DNA of 64,000 bases from Paraburkholderia azotifigens (GTDB lineage Bacteria > Pseudomonadota > Gammaproteobacteria > Burkholderiales > Burkholderiaceae). The position numbers were made by a program, and so were the translations under genes. The notes below the pieces were generated by a model. The model ran no database searches and was not told where the DNA came from. It saw nothing but the letters and a program-made list of their open reading frames with translations. Location: positions 1,984,001 through 2,048,000 of the forward strand of contig NZ_VOQS01000005.1 in NCBI RefSeq assembly GCF_007995085.1. The letters run 5' to 3'. Shown one piece after another: positions 37,066 to 45,590 of this stretch. The stretch's first letter is position 1, and each line of letters starts with the position of its first letter.

Positions 37066-38391
37066 TCATTCGGTTGCGATCGCGGCGCGCGTCGCGACGA
37101 CGCGTTGCAGGCCGCGTCCATAGTTGCGCTTGCCGATCGCGAACATCACGGTCGCCAGCGCGGCCGCGACGGGCACGAGCTGCAGCGCGCCCGGCAAGCC
37201 GATGCGGTCCGCGATATAGCCCGTCACGAGCGGGCCGGGCGCCATGCCCAGCAGGTTGTTCACGAGCGTCAACGTGGCGAAGGCGGGCGCATGAATCGAC
37301 GGCGGCGTGAGATTCGCGACCATCGCGCCAGCCGGTCCCGACGTGCCTGCCACGACGAAGATGCCTGCGCCGAGCAGCACGAACTGAAGCGTGCCAGGCT
37401 GCAACTGGAAGCCGATGCCGAGCAGCACGAGCGAAATCATGCAATAGGCAATCGCCGTCATCCATTTGCGCTCAGGGTTCGACTTGCTGACGCGGTCCGT
37501 GACGATGCCGCACACGATCATCCCGACGCCGCCGAGCAGCAGAAAACCCGCTGCCGTGACGGCCGCTTTGTCGGCAGGCATGCCGTAGTAGCGGTTCAGG
37601 AAGCTGGGCATCCACGCCAGCACCGACGCCATGATGAAAAGCTGCAACGCGCTGCCGATGTACGCGCACACCACCGACACCGTCGAAAACAGTCCGCGCA
37701 GCGTCGCGCGAAAGCTCGTGCGTGCACCCTTGTTCGCGCGTCCCGCTCCCGCGATGTCGTTGCGCCGGCATGCAACGCGCTTCTCCGTGACGATCAGCAT
37801 GTACGCGCACACCAGCAGGACGCCGAAGCATGCCATCGCGCCGAACGACCAGCGCCAGCCGAGATGCACGGCCACCACGCCGCCGAGCGCCATGCCGAAC
37901 ACGGAGCCGAATGCGCCGCCCGCCATGAAGGCGCCCGTCAGCGTCGAGCGCAGATGGGAAGGGAAGATGCTCAGGATCAGCGCGATGCCAACGCTGCCAT
38001 ACGCGGCTTCGCCGACGCCGACCAGCGCGCGTGCCACGAGCATTTCGCCGTAGTTGCTGGCGATCGCGCAGCCGAGCGTCGCCGCGCTCCACAGCGCTGC
38101 CATCACCACGATACTTTTCACGCGGCCCCAGCGGTCGGCCAGCACGGACAGCGGAACGGTCAGCACGCCGACCATCAGCGCGACGACGCCGCTCAGCGAG
38201 CCGAGCTGCGTGTCGCTGAGTCCCCACGTCGCCTTGAGCAAGGGAAACACAGCGTTGAGCACCTGCCGCGACATGTAGTCCGACAGCAGCAGTCCGAAGG
38301 TCAGTGCGAAAACGATCCACGCGTAGGCGCGCGAGCCGGTGCGCGCGGAAGTGTCGTCGCGCGCATCGAGATTGACATGATGGATATGCAA
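37066..38391 (-). CDS. MFS transporter
   Basis: 441 residues with twelve predicted helices and the loop 2-3 motif as LADRWGRVKSI. It resembles organic anion or aromatic-acid MFS carriers. No ATG fits; the TTG at 38391 follows GGAGGAGACAATC and gives a normal N-terminus (LHIHHVNLDAR), so TTG is the likely start. It sits among catabolic genes and probably imports their substrate. Confidence 0.87.
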   Translation of the reverse strand: MHIHHVNLDARDDTSARTGSRAYAWIVFALTFGLLLSDYMSRQVLNAVFPLLKATWGLSDTQLGSLSGVVALMVGVLTVPLSVLADRWGRVKSIVVMAALWSAATLGCAIASNYGEMLVARALVGVGEAAYGSVGIALILSIFPSHLRSTLTGAFMAGGAFGSVFGMALGGVVAVHLGWRWSFGAMACFGVLLVCAYMLIVTEKRVACRRNDIAGAGRANKGARTSFRATLRGLFSTVSVVCAYIGSALQLFIMASVLAWMPSFLNRYYGMPADKAAVTAAGFLLLGGVGMIVCGIVTDRVSKSNPERKWMTAIAYCMISLVLLGIGFQLQPGTLQFVLLGAGIFVVAGTSGPAGAMVANLTPPSIHAPAFATLTLVNNLLGMAPGPLVTGYIADRIGLPGALQLVPVAAALATVMFAIGKRNYGRGLQRVVATRAAIATE

Positions 38392-38560
38392 GATTGTCTC
38401 CTCCGTATCTGGGCTTTGCGGTGCTCCGCGCGCACGAAGCGCGCGGGCCCGTCTCGTTCCGGCCGCACGTCGGATGACGCCGGCCCTGCCACGGAATGGG
38501 TTCGTTAGATTCGACGCCGGAATCCGGCGTCTTCTCGGCGTTGCGTCAGCACCGCACGCG

Positions 38561-39613
38561 TCACGCGGCCAGCGGGAGATTCTTTTGGCCTTGCTTGCGG
38601 TTCGGCGCCATGCCGTTTGCGGCGAGCGTCTCGTCGGCATCGCGGTATTGCACGCCGATCCGGTAGATGCCGCGCGCTTCCTTGCCGCTCGCAATCTCGC
38701 GGCCCAGTTCGCGTGCGATGCGCACCGTCTGCTCGATCTGCTGCACCGAGGTCATGCGGTTGCCGTGCTGATCGATGATCGTGTCCTCGATGCCGCAGCG
38801 CGGATGCAGACCCATCGCCAGCGCCATCGTGTTGAACGGCAGCACGTTCTTCAGCAGCGATTCGGCCGTCAGCGTGCAGCCGTTCGGCGCGCGATGAATG
38901 AAGTTGAAGAAGTTGAACGGATTCGGACCGTCGAAGCCGCCGCCGATGCCGATCCACGTCAGGTTCAGCGGACCCGTGTACACGCCCTTGCGCACCAGGC
39001 GTTCGAGCGTTTCGAGCGCATGCATGCCCGTCAGCTGGAAGTGCGGCTGGATGCCCGACGCCTGCAGACGGCGCAGATGCTCTTCGACCCATGCGGGACC
39101 GGCCGGGACGGTCATCTCGCTGTACGCGGCCTGGAACGCCGGATTCGCGAGCGACGTGCCTTGCAGGTACTCCGGATACAGCAGCTCCATGATGTTCATC
39201 TGCGTCGTGTTGATCGCGACGGTGACCTGATCGGGCTTCGGATCGAGTTCGGCGAGCATGTGACGCGTGTCGTCGGAGAGCCACTTGGCCGCTTCGCCGT
39301 CGCTTTCCGGTGCGAACGAAATCGAGCCGCCGACCTGGATGATCATGTCGGGCACGGCAGCGCGCACGCCGGCGATCAGTTCGTTGAACTTCGACAGGCG
39401 CTTCGAGCCCTTGCCGTCGAGTTCGCGCACATGCAGATGCAGCACCGTGGCGCCTGCGTTATAGCAGTCGACGGCTTTCTGGATCTGTTCTTCCATCGTC
39501 ACGGGGATGTCTTCGGGGAAGTCTTCCGGCATCCATTCCGGTCCATACGGCGCGACCGTGATCACCACTTTGTCCATATGCTCGGGGTGCAGCGAGTCGT
39601 CGAGAAATTGCAT
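38561..39613 (-). CDS. beta-keto acid cleavage enzyme (BKACE, DUF849)
   Basis: 350 residues. The zinc-binding HLHVRELDGKG box near residue 60, GGSISFAPES and the C-terminal GIEDTIIDQHG are typical of BKACE proteins, which split a beta-keto acid with acetyl-CoA to give acetoacetate and a new CoA ester. The specificity cannot be read by eye. It lies 94 bp downstream of the dioxygenase gene. Confidence 0.9.
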   Translation of the reverse strand: MQFLDDSLHPEHMDKVVITVAPYGPEWMPEDFPEDIPVTMEEQIQKAVDCYNAGATVLHLHVRELDGKGSKRLSKFNELIAGVRAAVPDMIIQVGGSISFAPESDGEAAKWLSDDTRHMLAELDPKPDQVTVAINTTQMNIMELLYPEYLQGTSLANPAFQAAYSEMTVPAGPAWVEEHLRRLQASGIQPHFQLTGMHALETLERLVRKGVYTGPLNLTWIGIGGGFDGPNPFNFFNFIHRAPNGCTLTAESLLKNVLPFNTMALAMGLHPRCGIEDTIIDQHGNRMTSVQQIEQTVRIARELGREIASGKEARGIYRIGVQYRDADETLAANGMAPNRKQGQKNLPLAA

Positions 39614-39707
39614 TGTCGTCCTCCAGATGTGCGTGTTGAAGCCGCCAGCCGATGACTGGCGCTCGATACAAAGTCGGCTAAAAACGATTGATGTGCGGCG
39701 CGGCGGC

Positions 39708-40556
39708 TTAGAACGGCACGTCGCCGATGATGCCTGCCCGTTCCATCTTCCGGTGGCACGGCGGGTAATCCATCACCGCGTAGTGCTGCGTGCTGCGGTT
39801 GTCCCAGATCGCGATGCTGTTCTTCTGCCAGCGCCAGCGCACCTGGTACTCGGGCACGAAAGCCTGGCTCACGAGATAGTTGAGCAGCAGGCTCGCGCCG
39901 GGATTCGCGTCCTGGCCGAAGCGCACGCGCGACGGCGTGTGATAGTTGGTGAAGTGCGTCGTGAATGCGTTGACGAACAGCACTTTCTCGCCGGTTTCGG
40001 GATGTGTGCGCACGACGGGATGCTCGGCGTCCGGGTACTGCGCTTTCAGCGCGAGGCGTTTTTCGATCGGCATTGCCGCGCCGAAGCTCGCTTCGATGCT
40101 GTGACGCGCGCGCAGATCGGCGATCTGCGTCTTCACGTGATCGGGCAGGTTTTCGTAGGCGAGCACCATGTTCGCCCACATCGTGTCGCCGCCGACGGGC
40201 GGGCATTCCACGCAGCGCAGCACGCAGCCGAACGGCGGCGCGTCGCGCCACGTGGCATCCGCGTGCCACGCGTTCTCGTAGCGGTCGTTCGGCTGGTCCG
40301 GCGTCTTGTAAATGCGCACGAGGCCGGCATGCTCGGGATCGCTGCCCGCAATGGGGTGATCTTCGAGTTCGCCGAAGCGCCGCGCAAACGCGACGTGCTC
40401 GGCGCGCGTGATTTCCTGGTCGCGCAGAAAGAGCACGCGGTGACGCAGCAGCGCGGCGCGGATGTCGGCGAACAGGCCGTCGTCATGCACGGCGTCCGCG
40501 AGATCGACGCCCGTCAGTTCGGCGCCGATGGAACAGGTCAGCTGTTCGATGCGCAT
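39708..40556 (-). CDS. TauD/TfdA-family Fe(II)/2-oxoglutarate dioxygenase
   Basis: 282 residues. The facial triad is visible as WHADATW (His-x-Asp) and the distal His in TQHYAVMDY; the Arg that binds 2-oxoglutarate is probably in CHRKMERAG. Such enzymes hydroxylate their substrate and often release sulfite, an aldehyde or ammonia. It starts one base after the oxidoreductase gene ends, so they are tightly linked. Confidence 0.9.
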   Translation of the reverse strand: MRIEQLTCSIGAELTGVDLADAVHDDGLFADIRAALLRHRVLFLRDQEITRAEHVAFARRFGELEDHPIAGSDPEHAGLVRIYKTPDQPNDRYENAWHADATWRDAPPFGCVLRCVECPPVGGDTMWANMVLAYENLPDHVKTQIADLRARHSIEASFGAAMPIEKRLALKAQYPDAEHPVVRTHPETGEKVLFVNAFTTHFTNYHTPSRVRFGQDANPGASLLLNYLVSQAFVPEYQVRWRWQKNSIAIWDNRSTQHYAVMDYPPCHRKMERAGIIGDVPF

Positions 40557-40557
40557 G

Positions 40558-41541
40558 TCACTCTCCCTGAACGACGAAAATCGACGAACCCGTGGTCTTG
40601 CCCGCTTCGAGATCGCGATGCGCCTGCACGGCGTCGTTCAGTTCGTAGCGCTGGTTGACCTCGATCTTGATACGGCCCGATGCGACGTGTCCGAACAGTT
40701 CGCCCGCGAGTTCCGCTTTTTCCGCAGGATCGGCGATGTAGTCGGCGAGCGCGGGGCGCGTGAAGAAGAGCGAGCCTTTGATAGCCAGCTGCATCGCGTC
40801 GATGGGCGGAAACGCACCCGACGACGTGCCGACGCCGACCAGCAATCCGCGCCGCTTCAGCGAATCGAGCGATGCCGTCAGCGTGTCCTTGCCGACGCTG
40901 TCGATCACGACGGGCACGCCGACGCCGTCCGTGAGTTCGCGCACGCGCTTCGCGACGTCCTCACGTCGATAGTAGATGATGTGATCGCAACCGTGAGCGC
41001 GCGCAATTTCCGCCTTTTCTTCCGTCGATACCGTGCCGATCACGTTCAGCCCGAGCAGCTTCGCCCATTGGCTCACGATCAGGCCCACGCCGCCCGCTGC
41101 CGCGTGCAGCAGGAACGTATCGCCGCGTTTCCATTGGTAGATGCGCCGCATCAGATACGCCGACGTGAGGCCGCGCATCGTCATCGCGGCTGCCGTTTCG
41201 AACGGAATCTCGTCCGGCAGGCGGATCAGGCATGCGGCGGGCAGCACGCGCTCCGAAGCGTAGGCGCCAAGCGGGCTGCCCGTGTAGGTCACGCGGTCGC
41301 CCGGCTGGAAGCCCGTCACGCCGTCGCCGACGGCTTCGACCACGCCCGCGCCTTCCATGCCGATGCCCGACGGCAGCTTCGCCGGATAGAGGCCGGTGCG
41401 GAAATAGATATCCGCGAAGTTCAGGCCGACGGCCGCGTGACGCACACGCACTTCGCCCGGACCGGGCTCGCTGCGCTCGACATGTTCCCAGCGAAGGACT
41501 TCCGGCGAGCCGGTTTCATAAAAGCGGACTGCACTTGGCAT
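40558..41541 (-). CDS. zinc-free medium-chain dehydrogenase, quinone-oxidoreductase-like
   Basis: 327 residues. It contains YRTGLYP-type substrate residues (FRTGLYPAKLPSGIGMEGAG) and the NADPH-binding AAAGGVGLIVSQWAK motif. It lacks zinc ligands, as in NADPH:quinone reductase (QorA). It is codirectional with the dioxygenase and BKACE genes, with one base to the next gene, so the true substrate is probably a pathway enone or quinone. Confidence 0.9.
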   Translation of the reverse strand: MPSAVRFYETGSPEVLRWEHVERSEPGPGEVRVRHAAVGLNFADIYFRTGLYPAKLPSGIGMEGAGVVEAVGDGVTGFQPGDRVTYTGSPLGAYASERVLPAACLIRLPDEIPFETAAAMTMRGLTSAYLMRRIYQWKRGDTFLLHAAAGGVGLIVSQWAKLLGLNVIGTVSTEEKAEIARAHGCDHIIYYRREDVAKRVRELTDGVGVPVVIDSVGKDTLTASLDSLKRRGLLVGVGTSSGAFPPIDAMQLAIKGSLFFTRPALADYIADPAEKAELAGELFGHVASGRIKIEVNQRYELNDAVQAHRDLEAGKTTGSSIFVVQGE

Positions 41542-41553
41542 GCTTGTCTCCTG

Positions 41554-42477
41554 TCATGCTCGCGAGCTGCGAAGCTCGCCGATGGTGTGTTCAAGGTTCG
41601 TGGACGGCGCGCCGACAGCGAGCGCCGCGCCGATTTCCTGCCAGTCCGCATCGCTCAGATAGCGGCGCGCGGCGGGCAGGATGACGCCTTCCTCGCGTCC
41701 CATGTGCTCCCAGATGAACTGGGCGCACGTCTGCAATTGCTGTTCGAAGCACGCGAGCGGAAGCTCGCCCTTTGCCGCCGCGCGGGCGCTGTCGAGCAGC
41801 GCACCGAACAGGCCTGCTTCATGCCGATGCTGGTGTTCCAGCTCGTCGAGTTCGGCGTCGAACGCGGACGTGCGCTCGCGCAGCCGCGAGAACACGCACG
41901 CGTCTCTGCCCGGCCGGTCGCGCAGGGACTGCACTTCGCGCAACGCGGCGACGAGCGGCTCCATCGCGATGCCGGACGGCTCACCACGCGAAACGGCCGC
42001 GTGTATCTCGCCCAGCAGGTCGTGCAACTGCGCGCCGATGGCGCGATGCTGGCCGAGCAGCTTGGCGATCACGAGATCCGCCACCCGATGCCGCGGCGCG
42101 GCGCACATCAGCACGGGCATGCCGCACGAGGCGAACGCGTCGCCCGCGTGCTGCCGCCGAATGAGCCAGGGCGCATCGGTAGGCGCGCACAACAGGTCGC
42201 AGCCGTGGGCGCGTGCCAGCGCGACGACGACTTCGAGCGCCAGGTTTGCCCCGTGCGCCGGAGCCCGCGATGCGCTGGCGCACGGCACGCCTTGAGCGCG
42301 GGCCGCCGCTTCGGCTTTTGCGAACCGCTCCGCTGCGCGGTTTTCGGCGGACGCTTCACTGCACGCATCGAAAAACGTGACACGCGCGCCGATCGACCTC
42401 GCGAATTCGAGCGCGTGACCGACCGCCTCGATTGCCGCGTCGGTGCCGCCTACGGGGACGAAAAAATGACGATACAT
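41554..42477 (-). CDS. UspA-hemerythrin fusion protein
   Basis: 307 residues. Residues 1-120 are a UspA-like domain (MYRHFFVPVGGTDAAIEAV, CDLLCAPTD). From about 155 a hemerythrin-type four-helix bundle follows, with His and Glu ligands in LGQHRAIGAQLHDLL, ELEHQHRHEAGLF and WEHMGREEG. Hemerythrins bind dioxygen, NO or iron. It is first in the minus-strand run and 12 bp before the oxidoreductase gene. It may sense oxygen or stress for the pathway. Confidence 0.82.
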   Translation of the reverse strand: MYRHFFVPVGGTDAAIEAVGHALEFARSIGARVTFFDACSEASAENRAAERFAKAEAAARAQGVPCASASRAPAHGANLALEVVVALARAHGCDLLCAPTDAPWLIRRQHAGDAFASCGMPVLMCAAPRHRVADLVIAKLLGQHRAIGAQLHDLLGEIHAAVSRGEPSGIAMEPLVAALREVQSLRDRPGRDACVFSRLRERTSAFDAELDELEHQHRHEAGLFGALLDSARAAAKGELPLACFEQQLQTCAQFIWEHMGREEGVILPAARRYLSDADWQEIGAALAVGAPSTNLEHTIGELRSSRA

Positions 42478-42709
42478 GGCGTCCGCTAACTTGCTTGAAG
42501 GGGGCGTTGAAGCCGGCGGGCGGCTCGCGTCGTCGACGTGAACTGCATGATCCGGCCTCGCTCGCAACATCTATTGAAGGCTATCGTAGTGAGGGAAGGG
42601 CATCGAAACCCCACTCGCCAAGAGGGGGGGCGCTGCGCCGCGCCAGCCGGGACTCCCCGGCTTTGCGCGTGCGCGGCGCTCGCGTAAGCTGTTCTGTATC
42701 CCGACCGAC

Positions 42710-45424
42710 ATGGCCCCGATGGCAACGACAAACAACAGGGACGCCGACGCCGCCACCGAACTGATCCTCAAGACCATCGCGCCGCGTGCGCCGCAGCATC
42801 TGTTGACTCGCGCGCGCCTTGGCGTCGACGAGCCGCGTCTGCGCAATCTGCAGATTGCGCTCGTTCAGGCGCCCGCGGGCTATGGCAAGACGTCGTTGCT
42901 GGCGCAGTGGCGGCGCGAGCACCTTGCGCACGGCGTGGCCGTCGCGTGGCTGTCCGTCGACGAACGCGACGATGCGCAGCGCTTTCTGCTCGGGCTCGTG
43001 CATGCGGTGCGCGCCGGTTGCGCGCGTCCCACCTTCGGGCGGCTGGTGCTGAACAGCACGGCAGCGCCTTCGCGCGAACTGGAGGGCATCACAGCGTGGC
43101 TCGCCGAAGTCGCGCAGCTGTCGCTCGAGCTCGTGCTGATCGTCGACGAAGCCGACCGGCTGCCCGTGGAAGGGCTGGCCGCGCTCGCCTACCTGCTGCA
43201 TAACGCGCCGCAAAACCTGCGCGTGGCGGTGGCGGCGCGGCGCGGTCTCGACGATGCAGCGGGCGATCTGCTCGCGTACGGCGCGGGCGACATGATCGGC
43301 CCGGACCTGCTGCGTTTCCGGCTCGACGAGGCGATTGCGCTGATCGGCGAGCGTTTCGGCGCGCGCGTCGAAGCCGACGTGTGCGCACGGCTGTTCGAAC
43401 TGTCCGATGGCTGGCCGCTCGGCCTGCAACTGGCGCTCGCGGCGATGGCGCGGGCCGACGATCCGCGCCAGGCGGCGCAGGCGTTGTCGGCGGCGCATGG
43501 CGGCTTGCGCGATCACCTGGTCGTCGCGCTGATTTCGAAGCTGTCTGCCGACGACGACGCGTTCCTCACGCGCATCAGCGTCGCCGACCGGCTGCATCCG
43601 CAACTGTGCGAGGCGTTGACGGGCGACAGCGGCGCGTCCGGGCGCCTCGCGCGTCTTGTGCGCGATACGCCCGTCTTCATCGCGAGCGAAGACAGCGCGT
43701 GGTGCCGGCTTCACGTGCTGGTGCGCGACGTGCTCCGCGGCCGGCTCGACGCGTTGCCCGAGCCGGAGCGCGCGGAACTGCATTCGCGCGCGTCGGCATG
43801 GCTCGCCGCGCACGGCATGCTCGACGAGGCGGCGCGCCACGCGCATGCCGCAGGGCAGCATCAGGCGGCTTACGATCTCGCCGAACGATGCCTGTACGAA
43901 GCCGTGAAAATGGGCAATTTGTCGGCGGTGCGGGACTGGCTCGAACTGCTCCCCGAGGACGAACTGGAACGCAGGCCGCGTCTGCGTCTCGCCGCCGCGT
44001 GGGTGCTGGCGCTCGGCGAGCGTCATGACGAGGCGGAGCGCCAGGTCGAGCACGTGCTCGCCGATCCCGACGCGGCGCCGGAGCTGCGCTACGAATGCGC
44101 GATGATCCTGAGCGCCGCTGCGTACTATGCCGATGAAATCGACCGCTTCGTGACGCTGTTCGAGCCGTGGCTGGACACCGTGCCGCCCGCCGGATCGTGG
44201 CTCGCGCACATCCACGCGAACCGCCGTTCGGCGCTCGCCATTCTGCAGGGCGAGCCGGCGCAGGCGCGGCGCTTCCAGCAGCAACTCGCGCCGCGCCACG
44301 AAAACGGCAAAGGCACGGGCTACGTGATCCGCTGGGGCGATCACATGACCGGCTTCAGCTATCTGCTCGAAGGGCAACTGAGTCTGGCCGAGTCCGTGCT
44401 GATGCCCGCGCTCGCCAGTGCCGAAGCGGACCTTGGCAGACGGCATCCGCTGACCTGCATGTTCGCGGCGATGTGCGCGGCGCTGTGCTACGAAACCGAT
44501 CGCGTGGAGCAGGCGGCGGCCTTGCTGGCGAACCGGCTCGACGTGCTGGAGCATGGCGGCACGCCGGAAATGACGATCCTCGCGTATCGCACGGCAGCGC
44601 AGGTCGCGGCCGTGCAGGGCGTCGAGCATCGCGCGCTCGATCTGCTCGAGGCGATGCACGCGATGGGCGTCGGACGCCACATGCCGCGTCTGTGCGTCGC
44701 GAGTCTCGCGGAGCAGGTGCGCATGCACGCGGGACGCTATCGCGCGCAAACGTGCGACGCGCTCGCCGTGCGGATCGACGAAATCGTCGCGCAAGAGGCC
44801 GATCGACACGGGCCGTTGTGGCGGCGGCATGTCGAGATGCTGCAAGCCTTGTCGCATGCGTACGCGGCGATTGCCGCGCGGCGCTGGCCGCAATCGCTCG
44901 ATGCGCTCGATGTCGCGCTCGAACAGGCCAACGCGATGAAGCTCGGCCGATACCGGATCGAGATCATGGTGCTCCGCGCATTCGCGCTTGAGCAAACGGG
45001 CGCACAGGGCCGGGTCTTGTTGCTCGAAGCGATGAATCTGGCCAGGACGTTCAGTCTGACGCGCACGCTCGCCGACGCGCATCCCGCCATCGCCGACTGG
45101 ATGCGGCGCGTCAGCGAGGAAGAGGCCAACGCAGGCCAGCCCGTTCATGCGATGCCCGCGCCGCGCGTCGTCCCGGTGCCGGCGCGCGCCGCAACGGGCG
45201 CACCGCGCGCCGTGCCGAGCGTCGTCCTGACGCCGAAAGAGCGGCAAATACTCGAGCTGCTCGGACGCAGCCTGTCGAACAAGGAGATCGCGCTGGCGAT
45301 GTCGGTCGGCGAAGAGACCGTCAAGTGGCATCTGAAGAACCTGTTCGGCAAGCTCGACGCCAGTTCGCGCAAGCACGCCGTGCGCCGCGCGCTCGTTCTC
45401 GGCCTGCTGGAAAGCACTCTGTAG
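42710..45424 (+). CDS. MalT-type LuxR-family regulator (large ATP-binding)
   Basis: 904 residues. N-terminal ATPase: QAPAGYGKTSLLAQW (Walker A) and LVLIVDEADRLP (Walker B). Then winged-helix and TPR-like repeats (Ala/Leu-rich helices, about 380-780) and a C-terminal LuxR helix-turn-helix (LTPKERQILELLGRSLSNKEIALAMSV, about 840-904). Such regulators respond to an inducer and ATP. It is divergent from the catabolic run and 166 bp upstream of the acyl-CoA ligase gene, so it could control either. Confidence 0.9.
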   Translation: MAPMATTNNRDADAATELILKTIAPRAPQHLLTRARLGVDEPRLRNLQIALVQAPAGYGKTSLLAQWRREHLAHGVAVAWLSVDERDDAQRFLLGLVHAVRAGCARPTFGRLVLNSTAAPSRELEGITAWLAEVAQLSLELVLIVDEADRLPVEGLAALAYLLHNAPQNLRVAVAARRGLDDAAGDLLAYGAGDMIGPDLLRFRLDEAIALIGERFGARVEADVCARLFELSDGWPLGLQLALAAMARADDPRQAAQALSAAHGGLRDHLVVALISKLSADDDAFLTRISVADRLHPQLCEALTGDSGASGRLARLVRDTPVFIASEDSAWCRLHVLVRDVLRGRLDALPEPERAELHSRASAWLAAHGMLDEAARHAHAAGQHQAAYDLAERCLYEAVKMGNLSAVRDWLELLPEDELERRPRLRLAAAWVLALGERHDEAERQVEHVLADPDAAPELRYECAMILSAAAYYADEIDRFVTLFEPWLDTVPPAGSWLAHIHANRRSALAILQGEPAQARRFQQQLAPRHENGKGTGYVIRWGDHMTGFSYLLEGQLSLAESVLMPALASAEADLGRRHPLTCMFAAMCAALCYETDRVEQAAALLANRLDVLEHGGTPEMTILAYRTAAQVAAVQGVEHRALDLLEAMHAMGVGRHMPRLCVASLAEQVRMHAGRYRAQTCDALAVRIDEIVAQEADRHGPLWRRHVEMLQALSHAYAAIAARRWPQSLDALDVALEQANAMKLGRYRIEIMVLRAFALEQTGAQGRVLLLEAMNLARTFSLTRTLADAHPAIADWMRRVSEEEANAGQPVHAMPAPRVVPVPARAATGAPRAVPSVVLTPKERQILELLGRSLSNKEIALAMSVGEETVKWHLKNLFGKLDASSRKHAVRRALVLGLLESTL

Positions 45425-45590
45425 GTTCCTTCGCAAAAGCATGCGGTGGAGCGCCGCATACACACCCGGCTCCCTTCTCCAGAACCCTCCCCCTCCCGCA
45501 TGGGGGGCAGGGTCAGCGCGCGTTTCGTACTCTCGCTTTCATCGCGCCGCTCATCCGTGCGGCGCCGACTTGCACCCACGGGAGCCATTC

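Noticed and set aside
38561..40556. Carnitine breakdown by the BKACE and TauD-like pair
   Set aside because: BKACE enzymes do act on dehydrocarnitine, but no carnitine dehydrogenase, betainyl-CoA thioesterase or typical transporter is present.
42581..45463. 960-residue open frame on the minus strand
   Set aside because: It is antisense to the MalT-type LuxR gene, very rich in Arg/His/Asp, and without domains: a shadow of the real gene in high-GC DNA.
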